In this document: one piece after another, positions 1-8,531 of the stretch
Position numbering within the stretch: position 1 is the first letter of the stretch
Layout: each line of letters starts with the position of its first letter
Position numbers and translations under genes: made by a program
The notes under the pieces: generated by a model
Seen by the model: the letters and a program-made list of their open reading frames with translations, nothing else
The model's database searches: none
What the model was told of the DNA's origin: nothing
NCBI GenBank assembly: GCA_964388665.1
Contig: CAYMBJ010000053.1
Coordinates: 1 to 27,296 of the forward strand
Direction of reading: 5' to 3'
Length of the DNA stretch: 27,296 bases
From: CALCCV01 sp964388665
Lineage (GTDB): Bacteria > Bdellovibrionota > Bdellovibrionia > Bdellovibrionales > Bdellovibrionaceae

Positions 1-123
1 GTATCAGCTGTCATTGCTTTTAAAGCCGCCGGAGTTTTCGGATAGGCTCTAAATATATCTATATTGCCTCATTAAGTCCTGGTACTTCTATAGCTGACTT
101 GGGACTCATATAAAGGGGAAAAA

Positions 124-1242
124 ATGCGAAAGAAGCGAACACAGCTTATTTTTTTAATGGCGTTTTCAATTTCAAATTTGGCCTATGCCGGAGGCTACAG
201 TGGTGGTGGTGCCGATCTGCATTTATCAACATTGGATACAGCTTGGTTTCTAGGATCAAAGCCAATTTCTTATTGCATTGAAGTGAGTACTGATTTTGGT
301 CGAACTCGAGAAGACGCCCAAAGGGACTTTGAAGGAGCTGTTGAAACTTGGCGCAAATATGTCGAACAAAGGAAAATTCATACGTCCATGCCAAATGACA
401 GAAATCTCAATCTAAACTTTCAATTCCATGGAGCCTGCTCTGGCGGCGAACAGGTGCGACTCTATTTTGGTGTAAATACTCCGGCAGTTCTATCGGCCAA
501 GAAAAAATTCTATAAACCCTATGCCTTCGCTATTCGCGAGACCTACGATCCGCAAATAGGATTCGGAAGTGGTTTTATTTGGGTTGCACGATCAGGCAGT
601 TTGGTTGATTCAGCTGGCACCGCGAAATTTCCGGACTGGTCACGAACCTTTGCCTTGCAGGCCATTTTAACTCATGAACTTGGTCATGTCCTTGGAGTGA
701 AACATGTGTCAGGTACGATAATGAAGGAAGATCTGTCATCATACCATTCACTTCGCAGTCCACCGCAGATTGATGGTAGTAGAATTTTATATTTTAATTG
801 GCGCAGTCATATGACACTTAATGGCAATTTAGATGGCAGTCCAAGTGAGACGTTCAAAGTTTTTATGGGCAGGGAGCCAAAAGGAAGGATGAAAGCTTCG
901 ATTCTCAGCAATTCAGGCTTAAAGATTGTGATCGAAGATGACATCAGCCGTGAAATCTTCCCAATAGAGATAAATCAAAGCGAGCAAAATGCATTTGTTT
1001 ATGCTGATCATCTATTTGGGACTTACTTTATTGCGAGTGGCTCGATTCATACAATCCATTCGCTCGAGTCTATAGGTTATAGCGGATTAGGTACCATAGT
1101 CGCTAAGACCGGACGCCCTTACATCATCCAGTATGGACTCAATTTCGAAGGCTATGGCTGCCCAGTAAAGCTAATGTATATCGACGGTGTTCAAATAAAA
1201 CCGCTATTTACGGGTTGCTCTATCACCAATGCGAGTCAATGA
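124..1242 (+). CDS. Exported matrixin-like zinc metalloprotease
   Basis: A secreted or periplasmic zinc endopeptidase is likely. Residues 1-22 form a signal peptide (basic MRKKR, hydrophobic core, AYA before the cleavage point). The metzincin zinc site HELGHVLGVKH lies at residues 184-194, with ligands His184, His188 and His194 and general base Glu185. Met200 in SGTIM right after it fits the Met-turn. The segment before the site is like the matrixin/M10 catalytic fold; about 170 residues after it have no recognised domain. The substrate is unknown. The ATG is supported by AAAGGGGA 4-5 nt upstream. It runs convergently into cysS with only 26 nt between the stops. The 123 nt upstream hold no gene and no convincing promoter. 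Metzincin family membership is secure; the exact subfamily is inferred. Confidence 0.88.
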   Translation: MRKKRTQLIFLMAFSISNLAYAGGYSGGGADLHLSTLDTAWFLGSKPISYCIEVSTDFGRTREDAQRDFEGAVETWRKYVEQRKIHTSMPNDRNLNLNFQFHGACSGGEQVRLYFGVNTPAVLSAKKKFYKPYAFAIRETYDPQIGFGSGFIWVARSGSLVDSAGTAKFPDWSRTFALQAILTHELGHVLGVKHVSGTIMKEDLSSYHSLRSPPQIDGSRILYFNWRSHMTLNGNLDGSPSETFKVFMGREPKGRMKASILSNSGLKIVIEDDISREIFPIEINQSEQNAFVYADHLFGTYFIASGSIHTIHSLESIGYSGLGTIVAKTGRPYIIQYGLNFEGYGCPVKLMYIDGVQIKPLFTGCSITNASQ

Positions 1243-1268
1243 TCTGCTTCATAGAGTAAAGAAACCTT

Positions 1269-2804
<1,536 letters not shown>

Positions 2805-2819
2805 CTTTACGACTCCCAT

Positions 2820-2855
2820 CTATAACGTCTATGACATCTATGACGTCTATGAACT
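2820..2855. repeat. 9-nt tandem repeat, four degenerate copies, upstream of cysS
   Basis: Four units of about CTATGACGT (plus strand) lie end to end: CTATAACGT, CTATGACAT, CTATGACGT and CTATGAACT. They fill much of the short gltX-cysS gap. A TAG codon ends the cysS reading frame right at the repeat border, so the repeat is not translated as part of cysS. Confidence 0.8.
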
Positions 2856-2883
2856 GGCTGGCATTATCGTCCGGCTCTCTCGA

Positions 2884-4389
2884 TCAATTTTGCGAAAAAC
2901 TCAAGACTTGGTCAACCCGACTCAGCAATGACCCAATACTTAAGAGGGGTACGAGAATCTTTAACTCTGTTCCATGTGGTTTGCCAATCACCGCCACACG
3001 CATGGGCATAAACAGATTTTTGCCCTTGGTGCCAGAGGTTTTTTTGACCTCTTCTTGCAGCCGCAAAAAGTCGGCTTCGGTGAGCTCATCCACTCCCCGT
3101 TCACTCTTTTCCTTCTGCAAAAGGTCTCGCCATTGGCTCAGGACCCCAGGGGTCGTCTCGATTTTTAAAAACTCTGCTGAGTCTTCGTGAATCAAAAATG
3201 ACTTGTCGTCGAGCAAGCGAAAGAGCTCCACTGCATCCATTAAAGTTTCCATATACGGGCGAAAAACTTGCACCGCTCGGTTCTGCCAGGCCGAATCTCT
3301 CAAGAAAGAAACATTATGTTTCACGAGAAAGGGTTCGATCAACTGCCAAAGGTCAGTGTCGCTCTTTGCCCGCAGATATTGGGCATTCATCCATTTGAGC
3401 TTTACGCCATCAAACACGGCACCAGAGAGGTTGAGCCGATCGATGGAAAAAGCGCTGGTGATTTCGTCGACGCTCATGATCTCTTTTTCTTCTGGATGAC
3501 TCCAGCCCAAGAGGACAATGTAATTCAGCAAAGCTTCTGGAAGGTAGCCTTCCTCGCGAAACTGATGACAGCTGGTGGCGCCTTTTCGCTTCGAGAGTTT
3601 TTGACGATCTTCGTCCAACACCAAAGAAACATGGCCAAACTCGGGAGGAGTCCAGCCCATGCTTTCGTAAATCATCAACTGTCGCAGGGTATTCGAGAGG
3701 TGCTCTTCGGCCCGCAGCACATGAGTGATCTCCATCAGATGATCATCGACGGCACAGCAAAAGTTATAAACAGGCATGCCATCGCTTCGAAGCAATACGA
3801 AATCACCAACCATGTCGGAAGGAAATTTTACTTCGCCGCGATTGAGATCATTAAAGATGTAGTCTTTTTTGAGATGCTTTGTTTTAAAGCGAACAACGGC
3901 GGTGCGACCCTTGGCAATTTCAGCATGGGCTTGCTCCAACGTCCAATCCTCATAGGGACTTTGCACATGGGGCTGCTGCCCAGACGCCATTGCCTTTTCG
4001 CGATTGGCATCAATCTCTTCGTCAGTCATAAAACAGTAGTAGGCCTGACCGCGCTCTAAAATTTCGTGAGCGATTTTTTTATAGATACTGAGTCTTTGCG
4101 ACTGCTTGTAGGGACCATGGGAACCAATTTCTGAGGTTGAACCCACCACTGGCCCTTCGTCCCACTGCAAGCCCAGCCAGGTCAGATCCTCAAGCACCAT
4201 TTGCAAAGACGCAAAGGTCGATCTTTCGACATCCGTGTCTTCAACTCTAACTATAAATTGTCCATGATGTTTGCGTGCGTAGAGAAAATTAAAAAAGGCC
4301 GTGCGAGCCCCACCCACATGCAAATATCCCGTTGGTGACGGCGCAAAACGCACCCGAACCTTTTTATTAGCACCAGATTGTAATGACAT
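2884..4389 (-). CDS. gltX: Glutamyl-tRNA synthetase
   Basis: Class I synthetase charging tRNA-Glu, and possibly tRNA-Gln if the organism uses the transamidation route (not decidable here). The 501-aa length is normal. The N-terminal RFAPSPTGYLHVGGART segment holds the HIGH-type motif at residues 24-27. The KMSKS-type loop is KLSKR at 264-268. The GluRS-typical DDHLMEITHVLRAEEH segment lies between them at about 215-230. The C-terminal helical anticodon-binding region is complete. The ATG has AAGGAG 9 nt upstream (plus-strand CTCCTT at 4399-4404). It sits between the CarD-like gene (152-nt gap) and cysS (79-nt gap), all on the minus strand. Confidence 0.96.
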   Translation of the reverse strand: MSLQSGANKKVRVRFAPSPTGYLHVGGARTAFFNFLYARKHHGQFIVRVEDTDVERSTFASLQMVLEDLTWLGLQWDEGPVVGSTSEIGSHGPYKQSQRLSIYKKIAHEILERGQAYYCFMTDEEIDANREKAMASGQQPHVQSPYEDWTLEQAHAEIAKGRTAVVRFKTKHLKKDYIFNDLNRGEVKFPSDMVGDFVLLRSDGMPVYNFCCAVDDHLMEITHVLRAEEHLSNTLRQLMIYESMGWTPPEFGHVSLVLDEDRQKLSKRKGATSCHQFREEGYLPEALLNYIVLLGWSHPEEKEIMSVDEITSAFSIDRLNLSGAVFDGVKLKWMNAQYLRAKSDTDLWQLIEPFLVKHNVSFLRDSAWQNRAVQVFRPYMETLMDAVELFRLLDDKSFLIHEDSAEFLKIETTPGVLSQWRDLLQKEKSERGVDELTEADFLRLQEEVKKTSGTKGKNLFMPMRVAVIGKPHGTELKILVPLLSIGSLLSRVDQVLSFSQN

Positions 4390-4437
4390 TCTTAAGAACT
4401 CCTTCTGATCCGCCAGGCCCTCGGGCTAATAAACCCA

Positions 4438-4470
4438 GTGCTTTGTCAGAAAACTTCCCTGGCAAAGCAC
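4438..4470. other. 12-bp hairpin between the CarD-like gene and gltX
   Basis: GTGCTTTGTCAG at 4438-4449 pairs with CTGGCAAAGCAC at 4459-4470 (12 bp with one G-U wobble), leaving a 9-nt loop. No U-tract follows on either strand, so a simple intrinsic terminator is unlikely. A processing or regulatory hairpin, or a relic of a mobile-element end, are alternatives. Its left arm matches the dispersed AGTGCTTTGTCAG motif also seen near 12324-12339 and 26051-26066. Confidence 0.6.
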
Positions 4471-4541
4471 CAAAGGTACCCATAGCGAATTTCAGAAGAA
4501 TAGCTGATTTTTGTTTTGGAGCCCACCTGAAAACGGACTTA

Positions 4542-5039
4542 TCACATCACTCCAAAAATTTCGCGCATTTCATCTTCCTTAAAAAGCTCTTCTTGGCTAG
4601 TCGCCAAAGTTAACTCTTTGAGCAAACGCTTGCGCGCCTTTTCAAGCATGCGCTTTTCACCATCACTCAAGGTCTGCTTATCTTCCTTCATCAAAAAGAG
4701 ATCGCGCAAAACTTCAGCAATTTCAAAAACGGAACCGGTATTGATCTTCACCATGTACTCACGGTGTCGACGATTCCAGGTCTGCTTATCGACCTTGACG
4801 CTTTTTTCTTTAAGGATCGTGATGACCTCTTGCGCCTGGTCTTTAGAGATGATTGGCCTGAGGCCAACACTGTGTACGTTGTCTTTCGGTATTTTTACGT
4901 TGCATCCTGTTTCGAGCATGTTGATCACGTAAAAATTCTGCTTCATTCCAAGCATTTCTATCGTCTCAATCGCTGTTACGCGACCTACCCCATGCCCCGG
5001 ATAAACAGCCACATCTCCAATATTAAACTGGATGGCCAT
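4542..5039 (-). CDS. CarD/CdnL-family RNA polymerase-binding regulator
   Basis: 165 aa from the start chosen here. The N-terminal part, with AVYPGHGVG, is the CarD_CdnL_TRCF RNA-polymerase-interacting Tudor-like domain. The C-terminal helical part, with WNRRHREY and AEVLRDLFLM, matches the DNA-binding domain of CdnL/CarD proteins. Family members bind the RNAP beta subunit and stabilise open complexes at rRNA and housekeeping promoters. The open frame extends to 5159, but homologues begin directly at a sequence like MxxxIGDxAVYPGHG, which favours the ATG at 5039. A GTG about 50 nt further upstream cannot be excluded, and the Shine-Dalgarno at 5039 is weak. It precedes gltX and cysS on the same strand, so growth-rate control of this block is plausible. 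Confidence 0.9.
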   Translation of the reverse strand: MAIQFNIGDVAVYPGHGVGRVTAIETIEMLGMKQNFYVINMLETGCNVKIPKDNVHSVGLRPIISKDQAQEVITILKEKSVKVDKQTWNRRHREYMVKINTGSVFEIAEVLRDLFLMKEDKQTLSDGEKRMLEKARKRLLKELTLATSQEELFKEDEMREIFGVM

Positions 5040-5214
5040 TGACGACACCACGTCAGAACGAATCTTTTCGGAATCCCAAGTTTTTTTCACTTTAATCCCG
5101 CCCCTTTTTTTGCTGTTAAAAAAGCCTTCGAGAAAGGCTTTACCCAACGGAAAACCCACTAAGGATTAAAGTTGTATCAGATTTGACACAGATTATCAAC
5201 ATGCTACGGGAAGC

Positions 5215-5220
5215 ATTATA
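5215..5220 (-). promoter_or_regulatory. Candidate -10 box for the CarD-like gene
   Basis: A perfect TATAAT is read on the minus strand about 175 nt upstream of the preferred start (55 nt upstream of the longest possible frame). No good -35 hexamer is seen at 16-18 nt, so this is a weak call. Confidence 0.3.
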
Positions 5221-5277
5221 ACTTTTATTCGGCTGTAGAGGTGAGTTCTAGCAGAGTGGAACGGAGAATGTGACAGA

Positions 5278-5317
5278 GAGCAATAAAAAAATCAAATGTG
5301 AATTTTTTTCATTGCTC
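5278..5317. other. Long A/T-rich hairpin in the 5160-5419 intergenic region
   Basis: GAGCAAT plus seven A pairs with seven T plus ATTGCTC (one bulged C), giving a 14-bp stem around an 11-nt loop. A second small palindrome, TCATCTGCACAGATGA, overlaps its end at 5316-5331. The hairpin lies about 100 nt past the stop of the fibre gene and upstream of the CarD-like gene. It may end transcription from the fibre gene, but no U-run follows the closing base pair. Apart from this, the 9-nt repeat and the -10 candidate, nothing else is seen in the interval. Confidence 0.5.
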
Positions 5318-5343
5318 ATCTGCACAGATGAAAGTTGAAATTT

Positions 5344-5379
5344 ACTGTTTTTACTGTTTTTACTGTTTTTACTGTTTTT
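5344..5379. repeat. 9-nt tandem repeat, four perfect copies
   Basis: ACTGTTTTT is repeated four times without error, in non-coding DNA 40-75 nt past the stop codon of the minus-strand fibre gene. The perfect copies suggest recent expansion by slippage. Confidence 0.9.
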
Positions 5380-5419
5380 GTATTCTTTGCATTTTTAAAG
5401 CGAACTAATGAACTATTGA

Positions 5420-7483
5420 TTACCACCTGATCACTGTCACGCGCCAGTCAGTGGGCAGAGTGCAAGAGCCTCCACCCGAACCGCACGAGACCTGGATTGA
5501 AATATTCCCAGGAGAAGAAACGTAGCAGGACCAAGTGATAAAGCCAGACACAGCTCCTGAGCCGGCAAAGGGACTGCAGATGACATTGTCGCCCGGGCTG
5601 ACAGCAGTCATATTGCCACTCATTGAAGCGGAGCCCTGCGCAGATGCGCCAGTACCAACACTCCCGCTCAAGCCAAAGCCACCCGTATTATTCACAGTCT
5701 GAGAGTCCACCATTGAAATCGGCGCTACAGATGGGCCGCCCACACGAACCTCAGGGCCACCAGATCCCAACGAAACTGGACCCGCGACATCCAAAACCGC
5801 CGTGGGTGTGGAGGTACCAATGCCAACATTGCCGGCAGGGTCAATGCGCATTCGCTCTTGAAAGCCACCATTGTTTGTTCCGATAACGATGCTATTTGCC
5901 GGAGCGACCGCTCCCACACCGATAGCCACACCACCACTGCCGTTCACCTGCGCACCTTTACCGATGGCAATTGCATTGCTGACGCTTGCAGAGACATTGG
6001 CGCTATTACCAACCACCGTATTAAAATTGCCACTCACAGCTGTTAGGTAATTGACCGAAGCCCCCACCAAGGTGTTGCCCGCTCCACTACCGCCCGCGCC
6101 AGCCGCCTGGTAACCCACAATGACCGAGTTGCCGCCCGTATAATTATAGCCTGCCTGGTAGCCAACTGCAGTGTGAGCTGTACCAGTTCCATTGGCATTG
6201 GCTCCAAGAGTCGTATAGGTTCCAACAGCCGTTGATCCTGAAAGTGGTGCTGCGGGAGTCTGCCAATTTGCCAGACCGGTGGCATCTGAGGTCAGAACTT
6301 TACCTGAACCGGGACTGCCGCCGGAAATTTTCACCTGCCCTGCCACTTCGAGCCTGGCGACTGGAGAAGTCGTGCCGACTCCAACATTGCCAGAGGCATC
6401 AATTCGAACACTTTCAACTCCACCCGCACTGAACCCAAGGGAATTCGCCGCTGGCGAAAACATCCCGGTGTTGGCAGCGCCGGACTGAAAGCCAACATTA
6501 GCAGCACTGCCTGATGCGGATTGAAAACTTCCTGTGGTGGTTAAATTTCCCGTGAGCACTCCGCCAGCGTTGGACATTTTGCTGTTGAAATTGTCATAGT
6601 CCGCTTTGGAAATCAGACCCGCAGTCACGGCCGCAGCGCTGGCCATGGGTATCTGCAACGTGTGTGTGGAACCACCAGAACTCCATGCTGGCGAAATTCC
6701 AGAGCTGCCCACCGCAAAGCTCTGCGTTGCCGTCGCGATGCCATTGAGCGAACTCATGGTGCCGCCACCACCAGAAACCGTGGCCCAACTTAAATTGCCA
6801 ACACCGTCTGTTTGCAAACACTGCCCGGCAGTGCCGTCAGCATTGGGCAAGGTCCAAATTTGGTTGCTACCCAGCGAAGCCGGCGCCCGCAGGCCGACAT
6901 AGTAAGTGCTCGCATCAGAAAAGCGCATTTCTGATTGGGCATTCAATTTAAAATTTCCGTTCAGAGCAATGTTTCCCGAGCTGGGCAAAAAATCTGTGGG
7001 GACCTTTCCTTGCAACGATTCAGCGACGGTCGCCATTGGCGTACTTGCCATCGCATAGTCAGGAGAAAGCGCACTGCCGTTAATGACAACTCTCAACTTT
7101 CGCCCATCGCCTGCCGCCGGAGTGTAGCCGGGTGAGCAAGACGGCGCACCAGGGCTGCGCAGTTGACTTAAGTTTTGAAAAATAATTTTCCAAAGAAGGC
7201 CGCCGTCGGCTGAAGTGTTCCGTACGCCAGAGCCGCCAGGCCCAATCTTTACAGAAAAGCCTCCCTGACTGTCGAGTGCAAGGGCAGCGTGACTCTCTTC
7301 ATAAAGAAGACAATTGCCAGAAGGATCCAAAATTTTAAAAACGGCACTCACGGGACTTGCAAGTGGAACTCCAGTTGAATCATTGACGAGCTGCCCATCA
7401 AAATGAAAGGACTGAGAGAGATCAACAGCATGTGCCGCTCTTGCTAAACCCAAGGCTAAAAAAGCAATCATTACCTTTTTCAA
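5420..7483 (-). CDS. Exported chimeric fibre protein (phage-tail/YadA-like, MAT-type)
   Basis: 687-aa secreted, probably trimeric fibre. A signal peptide (KKVMIAFLALGLARAAHA) is followed by a globular region to about 170, then low-complexity Gly/Ser/Ala/Asn repeats typical of tail fibres. Two copies of the tail-fibre signature are present: RIDASGNVGVGTTSP at about 361-375 and RIDPAGNVGIGTSTP at about 547-561. Between them (about 440-540) are YadA-head-like repeats such as NAIAIGKGAQV and GVAIGVGA. The last 90 residues, with several Cys, may be a receptor-binding tip; no S74 autoprotease is visible. Such mosaic trimeric fibres are known in Bdellovibrio as prey-recognition proteins. TTG at 7483 is the best start, because AAGGAG lies 8 nt upstream; the TTG at 7489 is too close to it. 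The gene follows a lipoprotein gene by 51 nt. Confidence 0.82.
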   Translation of the reverse strand: MKKVMIAFLALGLARAAHAVDLSQSFHFDGQLVNDSTGVPLASPVSAVFKILDPSGNCLLYEESHAALALDSQGGFSVKIGPGGSGVRNTSADGGLLWKIIFQNLSQLRSPGAPSCSPGYTPAAGDGRKLRVVINGSALSPDYAMASTPMATVAESLQGKVPTDFLPSSGNIALNGNFKLNAQSEMRFSDASTYYVGLRAPASLGSNQIWTLPNADGTAGQCLQTDGVGNLSWATVSGGGGTMSSLNGIATATQSFAVGSSGISPAWSSGGSTHTLQIPMASAAAVTAGLISKADYDNFNSKMSNAGGVLTGNLTTTGSFQSASGSAANVGFQSGAANTGMFSPAANSLGFSAGGVESVRIDASGNVGVGTTSPVARLEVAGQVKISGGSPGSGKVLTSDATGLANWQTPAAPLSGSTAVGTYTTLGANANGTGTAHTAVGYQAGYNYTGGNSVIVGYQAAGAGGSGAGNTLVGASVNYLTAVSGNFNTVVGNSANVSASVSNAIAIGKGAQVNGSGGVAIGVGAVAPANSIVIGTNNGGFQERMRIDPAGNVGIGTSTPTAVLDVAGPVSLGSGGPEVRVGGPSVAPISMVDSQTVNNTGGFGLSGSVGTGASAQGSASMSGNMTAVSPGDNVICSPFAGSGAVSGFITWSCYVSSPGNISIQVSCGSGGGSCTLPTDWRVTVIRW

Positions 7484-7534
7484 AATCAAATCTCCTTATT
7501 TACGTTTCTCAAACAGTTCTTTATTTTTTACGAA

Positions 7535-8308
7535 CTACTTACGATACAGCTTTATTCCGGGCGCTGTTGCCACCACTCCGGGTGCGGCACCATTGATACG
7601 ACCCGACAGTCTTATTCCAGAACCTGCCGAGACACCTGCAGCATTTGATATTCTCTTTGTTGAAGGAAATACGGCCACACCAGGAATTGTTCCGGGCGAA
7701 GGGGAAGGACTTGTCCCAGGCGAGGGCGAGGGAGTCGTGCCCGGTGAAGGTACGGGATTGGACACAGTTGGCAGACAGGTCTCTGGCAACTGAAGATGCT
7801 TGGCGATGTTATTGTCAATTCCAATAAAGTTGATGGGGATCGAAACTGTCTCCACCTCGTTTTGCAGTGCAATTCCAGAAACAGATCCCACCAAATAAGT
7901 CTGTGCCAGTGCAGCACCAGAGAGATTCTGACCCATGATGGGACAAGGATTGCTCTCACCAGCATTCATCAAGTACATATAAAGATCAATATTTCGATCG
8001 GTACCGTAGGGAACTGAGAGTTCAACGTTGGCGCCACTCTCTACAAAACCTGCGACCAATCCCACTGTTGGACTGCAGCTCGCCTGCAGCTGATTGATAC
8101 CAGGACCCGTGACGCTCACACCAAAGCAGACCTTCTGTCCCGCAGGCAAGGCACTCATAGCACTTGGCCCTTCACCAAAGATCGCAGCAGAGCTTGGCAT
8201 TTGGATGCTGATGGCGGTGCTGCCCTCTTTGGCCGCTCGCTGGCACCCAGCACCCATTAGCACAGTTCCACCCAAAGCAAACAAAATAGAATATCTTTTG
8301 ATCATCAT
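7535..8308 (-). CDS. Lipoprotein with Pro-Ser-Pro-Gly repeats, upstream of the fibre gene
   Basis: 257-aa lipoprotein of unknown function. MMIKRYSILFALGGTVLMGAGC is a short lipoprotein signal ending in lipobox M-G-A-G-C, with the modified Cys at 22. The mature part is rich in small residues, with a PSPSPGT-type linker at about 185-208 and a Gly/Val/Ala-rich C-terminus. The frame is open to 8455, but a start there would place about 50 residues before the lipoprotein signal and would overlap the hairpin at 8433-8458, so the ATG pair at 8308/8305 is preferred. The Shine-Dalgarno is weak. It probably forms a two-gene unit with the fibre protein and could act as its outer-membrane partner; that role is inferred only from position. 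Confidence 0.78.
   Translation of the reverse strand: MMIKRYSILFALGGTVLMGAGCQRAAKEGSTAISIQMPSSAAIFGEGPSAMSALPAGQKVCFGVSVTGPGINQLQASCSPTVGLVAGFVESGANVELSVPYGTDRNIDLYMYLMNAGESNPCPIMGQNLSGAALAQTYLVGSVSGIALQNEVETVSIPINFIGIDNNIAKHLQLPETCLPTVSNPVPSPGTTPSPSPGTSPSPSPGTIPGVAVFPSTKRISNAAGVSAGSGIRLSGRINGAAPGVVATAPGIKLYRK
7688..7753. repeat. Imperfect repeats coding PSPSPGT units
   Basis: Imperfect units of about 24 nt encode SPSPGT(T/S/I)P repeats inside the lipoprotein gene. They form a proline-rich linker between the mature domain and the C-terminal tail. Confidence 0.75.
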
Positions 8309-8432
8309 CACGCCAAGAGTTCGGAACCAAACTGAATTTACTTTAGTTACAAACAGAGACTCTTGAGACAACTCCGTCCCAAAACAACTCATCAGCGACG
8401 CAATTTTTTTTGACATGCACTCGGAATCTGAA

Positions 8433-8458
8433 AATGTGCCCTTTTGATAGGGCACATT
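8433..8458 (-). terminator. Hairpin downstream of recG, likely terminator
   Basis: On the minus strand AATGTGCCCT pairs with AGGGCACATT (10 bp, loop ATCAAA), followed by a short TT. It lies 74 nt past the recG stop and before the lipoprotein gene. The U-tract is short, so efficiency is uncertain. Confidence 0.55.
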
Positions 8459-8531
8459 GAGGCAAGGCTTCCCATCTTACAAGCTACAACTACCGTGTTG
8501 CTGATTGATTTTTGGTCGTTTCATTTATAGA

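Noticed and set aside
64..92. Promoter TTGCCT-N17-TCTATA before the matrixin gene
   Set aside because: Only three of six bases fit the -10 consensus.
3268..4059. 263-aa plus-strand open frame opposite gltX
   Set aside because: Shadow of gltX; no ribosome site and no protein pattern of its own.
5725..5937. Overlapping minus-strand frames inside the fibre gene
   Set aside because: Out-of-frame by-products of low-complexity repeats; the long frame carries the fibre signatures.
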